A stretch of DNA of 64,000 nucleotides from Geosiphon pyriformis (GCA_016748015.1 JAAOMT010000213.1:276136-340135), one strand, 5' to 3'. Positions 23,640-36,879 are shown, counted from the stretch's first letter. A program made the numbers and translations. The notes: generated by a model from the sequence alone, not told the origin.

Positions 23640-26600
23640 TCTACATGTGACCAGCCACTCAGGCCAATCAGGACCACACTAAATATCTATATGCACTAAG
23701 ACTAAGTTTTCAACACCTGAGAAAAACAAACAAGATTTACGAAAACCAAAACCAACACCAATTGCCTCAACAATATCCAGCAACTTAACAACACCCACAG
23801 AAAGCATCACAGGTAGCTTTAAAACTGAAACTAAATCTGAACTGTCACTAGATATCATCTCACTTTTCTTCATGTAGGCACGATGCTTAGCATGGACCAA
23901 CCAAATCTCATCTTTAAAGGCAAGACTTAAGTTATACACAAATTTTACAACCTTCTGACCAGCTATTTTGGCATCTTCAAAGACAGATACAGCTTCTTAA
24001 AGCCAATTCTTAAAAACAAAGCCCTTGCAAAGAGCTGTGCAAACTGCATCATTTGAAGCACAAGAAAATAAAAACTGAGAAACACTTGAAGAGGAGACAA
24101 AAAAACCAGAAAGAAGACCCAAGCAGTAGCGTGAGCATCCAACAAGCAACAATGAGTTGAATTATCTATCACACAAGAAAAGACATGGTCAAAAACTACA
24201 ATCTCATCACAATACAAACACAGCACACTGGAATAGCATCTGCTATACAAATGCTTCCGAACAGTAACTGGCAGCCGATAATATAGAGCTTTTATGAAAT
24301 ATGTACAAACACCAGTTATGGATTTACTAGTAAAACCAACAGCCATGTACAAATCTGGATGTCACACCAATGATGAACTAAACCAATTAATGTTTGAACA
24401 CAGACTGCTATCCAAAACCCAAGAACTCGAACCAATCTCTCAGCATGCTCAATGAACAGACTGAAAGACCCTATGAACAAAATATCTAAAATTACCAGAG
24501 ACAACATTCTCATCAGCTAAAATATAACATTCCTCCACACATAAAATAAGACACCAGAGAGAAAAAAAAGCTGTGTCAGCAAGTATATCAGCATGTTTGT
24601 TGCCCATGACATCGAAATGGCCTTGTATCTTATGCCAGCTAACACTCAAATCTTTTTTTCTAATAATGTTTACAATATGTCAATGCTCAATTCAACAGCA
24701 ATTCCTAAATCTGGATAAACCACATCTAGTTCTGATTTGCAAACATCCAAGACAGTCTAACTGTCCAAATAGATATTAACCAAGCTATTAGGAAGGACAC
24801 ACTCAAAAGCCAACACAATGGCCTGCAATTTAGCCAAAGTAGAAAACATCAAACCAGAAATTCTGACCCCTAAACTCAAGCTTATGTTTTCAAAAAAACC
24901 ACAGCACCAGCCTTCATGTTAATACTTACCAAGCTTTTCAGAGATCTATCTGTATAAACAGAAAGGCTGTCAGTCTCAAGATCCAGTAACTGATTACAAA
25001 TCAGTTCAAACTCACTAGATTTCAAAATATCCAAATGCTCAGTACCAATTACAGGTAAAAAATGGGCAAGAGAAGAAGTTACACTATCAAGAAAGTCAAT
25101 AAAAAGCCTAAACCATCTAGAAACAGGGCCATATGAGTCCAGTCTTTTCCAATGCTTGAATGTTCTCCAATCAAAAACAACACTATTCTTACAGCAAAGC
25201 TGTTCAACAAAAGCAATACCATATTTCTGAAGAGAAAAAAAAAATCCAAAATAATCAGACCTGCTAAGAACAGATAATATGGGAGTATTATCACGAAAAT
25301 GGAAAGAATTGCTTACTTGACCACCCAAAAACAGACCACACTCAAGAAAAATACAAACCACACCTACCAAAAAATTATTAAAAACACTGACTTTAATATG
25401 AATTAGGGATGCCAAAAGGTGAAATAGACTTCAAGACAGAACCTGCAAGTCATAAAACCTGTGCAGAAACAAACAACCCAAAATTTCAACAGAGTTTGTA
25501 AAACACACAATAGAAGCAACTTTGTTTTCAGCTTGAACTTACTTGAAAGTTTTTAAGTCATACAATGAAGGATGACAAAGTGCGTTATTGGGAAAATTGA
25601 GAGGTAGACCAGACTTCAGCTTTAAGTCCCTGCAAATCAAAGAATCCTACTTGTTACATATACTGATAGGAACAAAACTGAACTGCATCCTGTAGCTAAC
25701 AATGGAGTAGAAAACTGCTGACACCAGATACAAAAACTGCTTATCAGAAATGGTTTTCCTTAGAATTAGATTGGCAAAAAATCTGATATCAGAATCCACT
25801 TTAGCCAAACTAGGCTTTAACAAACCTTCAGTTGACAAAAAAATTCTCAGGTAGCAATGAAACTCTCCTTTCTTGACAATAGAAATAGGTAAACCATTGA
25901 TAGACAAATTAGGACATGCCACTTTGCAATTAATAGAAATTGTCACTGTTTTGTCATTGTTAATGGAAATGTTATTGATTCGAAAAAATTCACTAGCAAC
26001 ATTGAGAATGTATTGGGTTGCAGTTTGGCTGTTACCAATTTAGATTGTGTCATCAACAAAAGCACTAGCAACAAGAAAAGATGTCAATCCAGCTTGAGAT
26101 TCCAAATGACCAGTCTTGGCAACAAAATAAGAGTTCACCTTATAATCATATATGCTTTTTCCATCTTTTGACTTCACACAAAAGAGGATCATAAAATATA
26201 CACCAAAGAAGCAGTAAGAACACTTCCCCTTGATCCAAACCATTGTGCACTTGGTATCCATCTGTCAAACCAAAATCTGTTATTATCTTATTAACATGAC
26301 CATTGTGAATGCCACCAAAAAATCTAATGAACTTGTCACACATCTTTATTCTGACCAAATTGTTCCTAAAATGCTCCCACCCAATAGAGTTGTAGGCCTT
26401 TTGCATATTCTGCAAGACCAACCAGAGTTCATGGTTCTTTTCCAAAGCATCCTTGATAACAGAACCAATGGCGAAAATAGAAGATTGCATTGTTATACCC
26501 TTAAGAACTGAGAAATTGTCTCCATGTAAAACATTAAAAGAGCTGCATGCTGAAGAAATTCTGTTCAAGAAAATCTTGAAGAGGATTTTGCAGACAGTCT

Positions 26601-26856
26601 CAATCAAAGCAATAGATTAGATGTTCATAAGAACTCTCTCCTACTCATATGGTTTAGGAATTATTGAGATTCAAGCTTCTTTCCAAGCACCAGGCACTGA
26701 CTCACGAGACAAACAGAAGTTTAAAAGCATCAAAAACATATTCAAGACTAATTTGTCATAATGCTTCCAAAGCTCATTTAATACCCCAGAAAAACCAACA
26801 GCTTTGTCATCAGACAGATTAGAAATCACTCCAAGTAGCTCATCAAAATTAACTGA
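23640..26856 (-). mobile_element. LINE-B, 3' half (RT, RNase H, 3' end)
   Basis: Distal part of a second LINE subfamily on the minus strand, continuous with 36880-40390 once Gypsy-1 is taken out. It keeps RT motifs: ETVCKILFKIFLNRIS, VLQNMQKAYNSIGWEHF, GLDQGEVFLLLLW and ASAFVDDTI. It also keeps the thumb region (SYRMQFSFVPISICNK), RNase H (VYTDRSLKS, where the family has TDGS; KIQGHFDVMGNKHADILAD) and the C-terminal finger (VLCLYCDEIVVFDHVFSCV). The 3' end at about 23645 resembles that of LINE-A (CTACATGTGACCAGCCACTC versus CTACATATGGCTAGCCACTC). Many Trp/Gln/Arg-to-stop changes and some frameshifts. Confidence 0.9.
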
Positions 26857-27683
26857 TGTTACAGGTGAACTTTGTTGGTTGTTGGAGTAAATAACAAACT
26901 CGTAACTTGGTGCTCGAAGCTGTTGTTGATGATGGAACCTAAAGGTGTGTTATCTGAAGGTTTTGTTGTGGAGTTTTTTGTATAATGAACAGAGATTCAG
27001 TAATAATAGTTTTATCCGTAGCTTTCCAAAACTGCAGTTTTATCAATTTTTTTCTCAGCGTAATGGCTGGTGTTTCTCCTGGTAAGTTAACCTCAATCTA
27101 GTGTTCTACCCTTATTTCTGGGTCTTTTACCAGTACTATATTCTGATGTTAGTATCCCGTGCATTAATCCTCAATAGAGTTAGTAATAACAACAATTAAG
27201 ACAAAAAAATAAAAAAAATAACATAAAAAAATGAGCCAAGGCAATATACAAGTTAATATCTGTCAATAGCCATGATCAAGAGCTATTGTTCCAGTGTGGT
27301 TAAGTATCAATTGCTATCAACATGGAGTGTTGATAGTGAAGAATGGATTTGGATGGTAAATAATTTATTTATTCAATATTTGTAAATAAGAGATTTCTAA
27401 CTAAAGGATTCTGCTTTTTCTATTTCTAATGCTATCACTATATATACATAATTGATGTTCTATGAGATCACTCATATTTCTGAACAATTTGCTATGATTT
27501 TTTGAGCAATGCTCACATTGCTGAGTGATGTGCTCTAATTTTCTAATATCGCTCCACATTGCTGAACATTGTGCTGTGCTTTCTGACATTGCTCTATATT
27601 GCTGAGCAATATACTTATGTGCTAAATACTATTCTCTCATTGGTCTGCTATTTTCTATATTTGTTTTCTTTTTATGAGTAACA
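26857..27683 (-). repeat. Gypsy-1 3' LTR
   Basis: About 827 bp, TGTTAC...GTAACA. It matches the other LTR (36109-36875) at clear similarity. In the first 190 bp I count about 20 differences, all but one of them transitions. The inner border is next to a purine-rich tract (on the element strand AAAAGAAGGAGATAA at 27684-27698), the expected plus-strand primer. The stretch 27470-27610 has repeated TTGCTGAGCAAT-like palindromes. Confidence 0.9.
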
Positions 27684-27726
27684 TTATCTCCTTCTTTTAA
27701 TATTGAGCTCTATTGAAATCTTTGTT

Positions 27727-28356
27727 TTAAATTAATTTTAATACTTTTTTTTCAAGTATTGTTTGTTTGACTCTGTTTTTTATGTCTTGTACTTGTGTAT
27801 TGTTTATTTTTTCCCATTGGTTAATGGTTATGATTTCCATGTCAAAGCATAACAGTATTTTTGGATAGTTCTGAAATATGTTGTGTAGTTAGTACATTGT
27901 TTTAACATGTAGTGTTGAATTAGTTTTCTTTCCGATAAATTCTTTAATTTGTTGTATCATGTCTTGGTTGAATATTTTCTTGGATTTGTCAATATACAAC
28001 TCCTGAATATTCAACTTTCGACCTAACTGGTAGTAGCAATATGATATTGGAAGTTGTTTTATCTATTGCTTTCAATTTTCATTTGTAAGCTCTTTTGTTG
28101 GTGTTATAATAAGTATTTTCCCAAAAGTGTTCTTCATTTTTTCTATTAAGTTATTTGTTCAGTTTTTATTATTCTTTGGTGGCCGTTGATATTATGTATT
28201 TTTTGTCTTTCTTTTTGTGTTTCGATAGCAAATTGTTTGGTTGTTGATGACAATTTCCATGTCTAACTGTTGTTGACTTAGTGTCTAGGACAGTTGTTAA
28301 GCTATAGTGTAAATGTAATCTGGTATTTCCATTTTTCTTGGTTGCTTTTATCACAT
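27727..28356 (-). pseudogene. Gypsy-1 ORF3, conserved ORF of unknown function downstream of integrase
   Basis: A frame of 210 codons that starts at ATG 28356, right after the pol end, and stops at 27727-27729 just before the polypurine tract. It holds about nine stops, all at positions where TGG, CAA, CAG or CGA would be restored by one transition. Conserved with the copies at 55510-56169 and 62699-63406: IVINNQTI near the start, YCYYQLGRKLNIQELY in the middle, YPKILL, and INQWEKINNTQVQDIKNR plus VKQTILE at the end. No zinc finger, membrane segment or known catalytic motif seen. I do not recognise the family. Confidence 0.7.
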
Positions 28357-28359
28357 GTA

Positions 28360-31300
28360 CTGTGTCTTTATACCCTTTTTTGGTTGTTCAATTCAATGTG
28401 TTTGGTTCAATAACTATGATTGGTTTCAGATCTTGTGGAATTTCATCTGGTTGAACTATTATCTTTTGTACTTCCAACTGTGGAATGGTATTGGTAAATA
28501 ATGATGCTATCTGGTAATATGGTTTTAGTTAATCACTATGTGCTGCTTTGGCTAAAATTTTGTTGTCTCATCTTAATTTATAAGCTCTATTTCCTAGAAT
28601 TTCTTCTATGTAAAATGGTCTGTTCCATTTGGGGTCAAATTTTCTATTCCATTGTTTTTCTGCTTTGGTATGATGTAATAGTACTTTGTTTTCAATCTTG
28701 AATTCCACTGGTTTATCTGGTAGTTGGTTATTGTGTCATTCTTTTTGCTTTTTTTGTGCTTTTTAGATATTATCAGCTGCTTTCCATCATCTGTTTTCTA
28801 GTGTTTCTATTAAGTCATATGATCTTTTCAACAATGTTTCTTGGAAATTATCTTCTGTTATTGGTTCAGCTGGATATGTATTGATCTCTATCTCAACTGG
28901 TAATGTTGCTGTTCTACTATATACCAATTCAAATGGTGTTGTTTGTGTGGTATCTTGTTTCATTGTCCAATAAACAAATAATACTGATGATATAAACAAA
29001 TCTCATTTGTTCTGATTTTTTTGGCTGATTTTGGCAATTGCTTTACACAGTGTTCTATTAAATCTTTCAACTAAGCCATTTGTTTGTGGATGGTATAGTA
29101 ATGATAATAGTCTTTTTATTCCAAATCTCTGGCTTAATTCTGCTAATGTTCTGTTCACAAAGTGAGTTCCCTAATCTGATAATAGTTCTTTTGGACATCT
29201 ATGTTGACAAATCAAATCTTAATGAACGAATTTGGCAATGGATTCTGCATCTGCTCTTTGAATGGCTTTTGCTTCTGGCCATTTTGTAAGATAGTCCATG
29301 ACTACTGCAATATATCTGTTGCCTCTGCTGGTGATTGTTAATGGTCCGACTAAGTCAATTCTGATATGGTCAAATGGTTGTCCCACTTTGATTGGTCTTA
29401 ATGGTTCACTGAGTTTTGTTCTACCTCTTCTTTAACAAGCATCACAATTCTGAACATATTAAATAATATCTGGATATATTAATGACCAATAGTATCTTTT
29501 TTTTGTTCTTTCTATGGTTGCTTTTTTATAAAAATGTCCTGCTGTTAGATCTGAATGCATGTTGAATAATATTGTCTCTTTCTCTGGTTCTGTGACAACT
29601 CTTATTGGTTGATCTGAATTTTTTCTGTTTTTCTGATAAAGTATATCTTTATAATTGATAAAATATTTTGATTGTTGTTTGATATTATTTCACTCATTTT
29701 GAGATAATTTTTCCTTGAACTGTTGAGTATTTATATAATGTTGTAGTTGTTGATATTTTTGTATGTTCATCTTTTGTTATATTTTTGTGTTGAAATGTTT
29801 TAGATTTGTCTCATTTGTGACAAACCATCAGCATTTCCATTGTCTTTTCTCTTTTTATAATGTATAGTGTAAGTATATAATAATAGTGCCATTTTCTATC
29901 TTGATTGTCTTCCATCTCCAAATTCCTGTTTATGAAGTACTGTTAATCCCTTGTGATCTGTGTATACATCAAACTTCTGGCTCAAGTATTTGCTCCATTT
30001 CCTGACTGCCCAATAAATTGCTTAGTGTTCTAATTCTGGTGTTCTATAATTTTTTTCACCTGGAGTTAAACCTCATCTGGCATATGTAATTGGATGTTCT
30101 CTTCCATCTGGTTCTCTCTGTGATAGTACTGCTCCCAATGCTTGGCCTGATGCATCAGTAGTAATAATGAATGGTTTGTTGTGATCTGGATAGATCAGTA
30201 CTGGAACTTGTATAAGCTTTCTTCTCAGAATATCAAAAGCTTCTTGTTGTGCTTCTGTCTATTCATATTTCACATTTTTGGTTTGGAGATGATTGAGTGG
30301 TTGGGTTATCTTGGAAAAGTTTTTGATGAAGTGTTAATAATAGCCTATGAATCCCAAGAATGATTTTAACTCTGTTATATTGGTTGGTACTAGAAAGTTC
30401 TTGACTATTTTTATCTTTTCTGGATCCATTTTGATGCCATTTTTGCTTACTATGTGTCCTAAAAAGTTTAGTTTTGTCTTGCCAAAGAAGCACTTATTGG
30501 CATTTAACTTTAGCCCTGCTCATTGTAGCCTTTTGAACACTTGTTGTAAATGATGCAAATAATCATCAAATGTTTTGGAGAACACATTGGTGTCATCTAA
30601 ATAAATGACTACTGATTTCCACAATAAGCCAGTATATACTATTTCTATTAGCCATTGGAATGTGGCTGGCACATTTGTTAAGCTGAATGATATCACTTCG
30701 AATTCAAAATTTCCCTCCCATGTTGTGAATGCAGTTTTTTCTTTGTCCACTGAATTCATGGCTACTTGCCAATAACCACTATCTAAATCCAATATTGAGA
30801 ACCATTTGTTTTTCCCAAAAGCATCGAATAATTCCTGAATTCATGGAGTTGGATAGCTGTCTCCATGCATGATTCTATTAAGCTTTCTGTAGTTTACGCA
30901 AAAGTGGATTTTCCCATTTTTTTTTTGAACAAGTACTACTGGTAATAACTATGGGCTCATTGATGGCTGAATTAACCCATTGTCAAACATCTGGTTGATT
31001 TCTTGACAAATGATCTCATGGCTAATAGGTGGTACTCTGTATGCTTATTGTTTTATTGGCATAGCATTTCCAGTTTTGATTTGGTATTGGATGATGTCAA
31101 TTCTGCCAAATTTATTCTCATTGGCAAAGATGTCATTGAACTTGTTGAACAACATCTTTAGCTGTATGTGTTGAAATGGGTCTAGATTTTTTATGTTTAT
31201 TTGTTCCAATTGTTCTGGTTGGAACAAATAACATTCATTTCGTCCATATATTGTTTGTGATGTAATGTCAACATATCCACAAAGCTGTGGAAAGTTTGAA

Positions 31301-34300
31301 ACGGGGTTTGGTGGTTGGTTCTTTATTTCAGTAATTAAATGTCCTATGATGGTTCCTTCTAGTATTTCTATAACTTTTCTGGTGTTGTTGTAAATGGGAA
31401 TTTTAATGCGGCTATAGTTCCTGGCTGGTATGTGAAGATTGATAAGTCCAATTTCTCCTAATTTGCAATGTGCTGCTTTTGCTTCAAAAATCTGGTTTTG
31501 ATCTTTCACTTTTCTTTCTATGACTACCATATACTGGTCATATAATGGAATGGAAATTGGTTAACTGGTGGAGATAATTTCTCCTTTGTCAATAATCTTT
31601 TCTTCCACCATATTAACTGGTATATCTACTCTACCTGTTGATCCAAACTTCTGTATCTCTCTAGCTGTGATCCCTAATTTTTTCTTGTTTTCCACTGATA
31701 CTAACTGAGCTATTTTAACCAGAGGCAGGAATATTGTCTGCACTATCTTTTCATTTGGCTCTATTACATAGGCCTTTTCTGAATCGTTTTGTAACATAGC
31801 AATAATATTTTCCACATATCCTGCATCAATTATTTCTTCTCTGATGTTGATTTCTCTTTTTGCTAGACTACTTCTAAATGCTAGTTAAATTATTGTGGTT
31901 GCTGGAATTTTCAGTGCTATTTTCAGATCAATACAAGTGTGTGAATGTGGTTCTAATTTGATGGCATTTTTTTCAAAATATCTCAAATCAAACCCTACAT
32001 CAGTATCATGTGTATGCTCTGGCATGATATCTTCATTATTGTCACTAAACCACTTTAGTTTTTACTTCTTGGTAAGGTTAAGGAACACTATAAATGTTTT
32101 GGAGTTTGGATCTGAATCCAAATTACTGTTATCTTTGTTGTCATATTAAATGGAGCTGGAACTGGTGTTTTCATCATTGTCATTGTCAGAGTTTGAATTG
32201 GAATTGAAAATTGATTCCAATTCTGATGTGCAGCTGCTGATTGGTTTTTTTTCTTCTAGAATCATGTAAATTATGCAGATCAGTGGGTTGTAAATGAGAT
32301 CACACTCATTACAATATTGAAAATCACATGAAATTAAACAGTGGTCACATAGTCAAGTGTTTAGCTGTACTAGCTGTTGCTTCTGTTCCTTTCTTGTTGG
32401 TGCTAATCTTTGGTAGTGCTTATGGAATTCCTCAAAATTGTCTTCAACATTACCAAAGACGTTAAATATTTGGATGTATTTAGATTCAGGTAGCGACAGA
32501 GAGTTGTTTTTTATTTCCAGTAGTTCGCTGATTGTCATGCCTTCTGCTTTTGCACTTGCCATTCTCCAGAGTTCATGCTTATCATGTGGGTATTCTTTCA
32601 ATCATTGCAATGCTCATTTCCAGGCATTGTCGATTGGTGTTTCTTTGTGTATCCAGTCATTAATTAGGATTGTATACTGACAGGTTTCATCATATGTTCC
32701 TTCATGCCCAGAAATGTTGTTCTATATTCCTTTGTCCAGAAAGGTTTTTCCACAAGTTAAACATGGGGTATTATTCCATTTTCCCACTCATTTTGGTCGT
32801 CCAAAACATTCTAGAATGCACACTTGACAGTAGAATTTGGTCACTGTTGAGTATTTTTCATCATCACCACAGTATGCACCCATTGATGACAATTTCTTGT
32901 TACAATCAATGCATATAAGCTTTGGTCAATGATAGTTAGTGGATTGTGGTAGTGTATATTTATGAAGAGTATAATTGTTGGTTGATAGTAACTCTTCTTC
33001 CTTCACTTTTCTTTTTTCTTTGCTGTTCTTTTTCCATTTCCAGCTTGGTATTGGTTTGTTCTTGTTATTATCGGTCCAGTTCAGGTCATCAGTTTCCCAG
33101 GTAAGTTTCTCTCTTTGCTTTTCTTTGGTGTTGTTGTCCCATAAGAGTATTGGCAGCAATTCATTATGGTTGTTGTCAGCCCACAAGACTTGATAGGCTT
33201 TCCAGGTAGGTTTTTTCTCTTCTTCCTTAAACTTGATGAGTGGTGCTGGTGTGTTGATGGTCTTGAAGTGGCCGCACGTGGCTGGTACACATGTATGTCA
33301 ATCATTTTGGCTGAATTAAAGCTCTTGTGTTGTCCAATCCAGTATGGTATTTGTTTTAATAAGCCAGTCATTACCAACTAGTGCTTAGTATTGAATGGCT
33401 TCCATTACCAAAACTTTAATAGGGACTATGATGCCATTGACTTCAAAAGGGAAGTTGTCAATCTCACCAATAGAAGTTTTGGTTGCTCCATCAGCTGTGA
33501 TAATCCTTGCACTGACAGCTTTGTCAACTTGGCAACCTAATTGATCCATAAGTTGTTTGGTAATGATGCTGCCAGCCAATCCACTATCCAGGATCAGTTT
33601 GATATACTGACCATCAACTTTAGCATCAGTATACATTGCAGTTATTGGTTTGGTGTTCAGAGCAGCTCTACTGAACAATGAAACTGACATAATTTCCTCA
33701 AGTTTAAATAGAAATATGGCAGCAAGTAATTTGTTTTCGGTGCTGGCGGCTAGTGGAATATTGCAGGTAAGTGGCTTTTGGTTGGTTTTCTGTTTGCTGA
33801 ATGCTGCATCTTCTGGGGCAATCAGAAGACTTAAGTAGTTCTGGAAACTCGGATTTTGGTTATACCCAGTTCCTGAACTCCATTGACATAATCCTGATGG
33901 TTAATTTGTTGAATTGAGGATTGGTTGGTGAACCACCATTGCCAATCTTCAGTTTTGAGTTACTCTGGATCTGGAATTTCTGGATGTTATCATAGCTGGG
34001 TTTTGTGACAGTGTTTGAATTGATTGTTGTAGTTGATAGACTATTTGTGGCTGTAGTTAATATATTATGGGTGGCTGCAGTTGATATATTTGAAGTTGAT
34101 ATACCAGTGTTTGATAAATTGGCAGTAGTGTTATTGGCAGGTAAGTAGATTGATATTGATTTTGATTCGAGTAATAATTCAGAGTTGGGAACTGGTGATC
34201 GGGATTCCGATATTGATTTCCCAATTGTGGGTTACTATAAGCATAGCAATTGGCTCTAAGGTGATCTTGTTTATTACAGTTGTGGCAAATTTGCGTTTTT

Positions 34301-36048
34301 TGTTGCCATAGCTGATTTGTTGATGATAATGGATGCAACTAATTTTGGAAATGATTCGCATTTCCCTGATTATTATGTCATTGAGGAGGCTGATAAATTG
34401 GATGATTGTTAGCTAAGTATCCCTTTAATTTCTAATTAATAGAATCACTAAATTGTTTCAGTTTAGAATCCAAGTCAGATGATCTATTCATTACTAAATT
34501 CACAGCTTGGACATGGTTGGCTTCTAACTCAGCAGCTTCAAAATCTCTAGCATGAGTGACTGCAATAGAAAGGTTTACTGAATGCATCAGACGTACTCGT
34601 TGGAGTATGCTGCTGTGTAAGCCTCTGATAAACTGATTTAAGATTTGTGGTGCTGTAAAGTAATCAGCTTGGATAGCTTGAATTTGGTGCAGATTTCTGT
34701 AAAAGTATTTCAAGTAGGTGGTGACTGTTTCTGTGTCTCTTTGTTTTAGGATAGTAAAAGTACTTGCCAGACGGTTGATGCTGTTATTATTACTGAAATA
34801 TCTTAGGAATTCTGTTTTAAATGCATTAAAATTTTGGGATTTCTGGGCCAAACTATGATACCATGAGTCAGCAGTATCTTTTAGAAAATATGGGATGACT
34901 TGTATTGTTCTTGTGTCATCCTAATTGTTTGCAGTGATGGCTTTGGTAATGTTATTGATCCATGTCTGAGTGTTGTTCTCTTCACCAGTGAACTTCTTAA
35001 GTTTTGTGATTGGTGCAAAAGTCATTGGTGCGATCAGTTGCTATTGTTGTATTGGTGGTTGAAGCAGTTGTTGTGGTTGCTGAACTGGTTGTTGGATAAG
35101 TTGCTGTAGTGGTGGTTGTTGAAAAGATATTTGCTACTGTTAAATTGGTTTAATAATTGGTTCAATTGGTAGCTAATTGATGATGATATTTGGAGGTAAG
35201 TTTTGTTGATTAATTAAGTTGGGGTTTTGGTCATTCTGATTTGGTGGAGTTTCAATTTCTAGATTTTCTAGATTTTGATCTTGCTAAGTCTGAAAATTTG
35301 GGGTTTCTATATCCAAGTTCTTAGTAATTGGGTTCTGATAAGTGAATTCTTGATTTTCAGATTTTTTTTTTTCTTCTTCTTCTTGTTCTTTTTTTAATTT
35401 GGTTGATTCTCACGAATCAGTAATTCCGAAATCTGGTTGAGGTGGTGGTGATTAAACTCCTAATGATGTTAGTGATCTCGATTTGAATCCCTCAAAGTAC
35501 ATACTATATAGTCCTAATAGATTTTCTTTCCTTTGTTTACTTTGGAATGGAAATCAGTTAAATGTTGATGTCATGTTTGATGTAGACATGTCTGCTGATG
35601 CAATATTAATGGCACTTCCAGGAGTATAATGATATGATGGATTTGTAGATAATTCAATTCTGTGTTTCTTCTAAGTGGGTGGTTGGATTTGTTGAGGTGT
35701 TACTGCCAATGTTTGTAATTTTCCTTTGTCTTTACTTGCATAAGTGATTGGGTATCTTTGTTGTGTGTGATGTTCAATTTCTTTATTAATCTCAGTAATG
35801 ATGGATACGAAGTTATAATTTGTTGGTAAGCTGGTGTTTTGAATTAATTTGTGGTAAAAAGTTTCTTTTGCTAATTCAGTATTTACTGATGTTCCTAACA
35901 AATAGGCAATTTTTTTGTTGACATAGAAATTGAAGGCTGATTCTGCTAATATTTGATTGTGGTTCAATCTCAAGTGTTGACAGTAGTGTTGAAATAAAGA
36001 TTTTGCAAATTCTAAATAATTTGTTCTTATACTTTCTGATCCTGCCAC
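28360..36048 (-). pseudogene. Gypsy-1 Gag-Pol polyprotein (decayed)
   Basis: Begins with ATG at 36048 (MAGSESIRTNY). From there to about 30520 the same frame can be followed through Gag, protease, Cys-rich domain, dUTPase and RT, broken only by stops mostly in Gln and Trp positions. A frameshift lies between 30520 and 29000. Landmarks: Gag core at 34851-34432 (FNAFKTEFLRYFSNN, FIRGLHSSI), a Q/P-rich linker before it, CCHC knuckle CHNCNKQDHLRANC at about 34300-34260, protease LILDSGLAGSIIT at about 33600, Cys-rich domain about 33200-32350, CDHC..CNEC finger at about 32330, dUTPase 32000-31600 (motif 5 as TAREIQKFGSTGR), RT with VVIYLDDTNVFSKTF near 30600, integrase region about 29500-28400. 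A one-frame Gag-Pol without frameshift signal is the simplest reading. Confidence 0.88.
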
Positions 36049-36090
36049 TGTTGATTTATTTGTTGGTGCTGGTTCTCTGTAAGATTATAT

Positions 36091-36106
36091 CTTACAGGAA
36101 GCACCA
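36091..36106 (-). promoter_or_regulatory. Predicted Gypsy-1 primer-binding site
   Basis: Two bases after the 5' LTR, on the element strand, is TGGTGCTTCCTGTAAG. The TGG start is what a tRNA CCA end would pair with. The matching tRNA would end GGAAGCACCA; I cannot name it from the window. Confidence 0.6.
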
Positions 36107-36108
36107 AA

Positions 36109-36875
36109 TGTTACAAATGAACTTTGTTGGTTGTTGGAGTAAATAAAAAACTCATAACTTGGTGCTTGAAGCTGTTGTTAATGATGGAATCTGAAAGTGT
36201 GTTATCTGAAGATTTTGTTGTGGAGTTCTTTGTATAATGGACAGAGATTCAGTAGTAATAGTTTTATCCATAGCTTTCCGAAACCATAGTTTTGTCAATT
36301 TTTTTCTCAGCATAATAGCTGGTGTTTCTCCTGATAAGCTAATCTCAATCAAGTGTTCTACTCTTATTTCTGGGTCTTTTACCAGTGCTATATTCTGACA
36401 TCAGTATCCCGTGCATTAATCCTTAATAGAGTTAGTAATAACAATAATTAAGACAAGAAAATAAAAGAAATGACATAAAAGAATGAGCCAAGGCAATACA
36501 CAAATTAATATCCATCAATAGCCGTAATCAAAAGCTATTGTTCCAGTGTGGTTAAGTATCAATTGCTATCAATATGGAGTGTTGATAGTGAAGAGTGGAT
36601 TTGAATAGTAAATAATTTATTTATTCAATATTTGTGAATAAGAGATTTCTAACTAAAGAATTTTGTTTTTTCTACTTCTAATGCTATCACTATATATATA
36701 TAATTGATGTTTTACAAGATCACTCACATTTCTGAGTGATGTGCTATGATTTCTTGAGCAATATGCCATAATTTCTGACATTGCTCCACATTGCTGAGCA
36801 ATGCACTCACGTGCTAAATACTATTTTCTCATTGGTCTGCTATTTTCTATATCTGTTTTCTTTTTATAAGTAACA
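36109..36875 (-). repeat. Gypsy-1 5' LTR
   Basis: About 767 bp, shorter than its partner mainly in the region with TTGCTGAGCAAT-like repeats (36710-36800), which suggests loss or gain of repeat units after insertion. Ends TGTTAC/GTAACA as the partner. Confidence 0.9.
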
Positions 36876-36879
36876 CTGA

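Larger units (their letters stand above)
26857..36875 (-). mobile_element. Gypsy-1: complete Ty3/Gypsy LTR retrotransposon with dUTPase, nested in LINE-B
   Basis: 10.0 kb element on the minus strand. LTRs at 36109-36875 (5') and 26857-27683 (3') begin TGTTAC and end GTAACA. It is flanked by CTGA at 26853-26856 and 36876-36879 (on the element strand TCAG), a 4-bp target duplication; it could be read as 5 bp with a shared base. Removing it joins the two LINE-B halves in frame in the RT domain. Order on the element: LTR, primer-binding site, Gag with CCHC, protease, Cys-rich domain, dUTPase, RT, RNase H, integrase, ORF3, polypurine tract, LTR. It is heavily decayed by nonsense changes but most of gag to RT is still in one frame. 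Confidence 0.93.

Noticed and set aside
27401-27589. Coding potential and CRISPR-like repeats in the Gypsy-1 LTR
   Set aside because: The repeated AGCAATGT-type units are irregular, palindromic and confined to LTRs, without uniform spacers; no cas genes, and the genome is eukaryotic.
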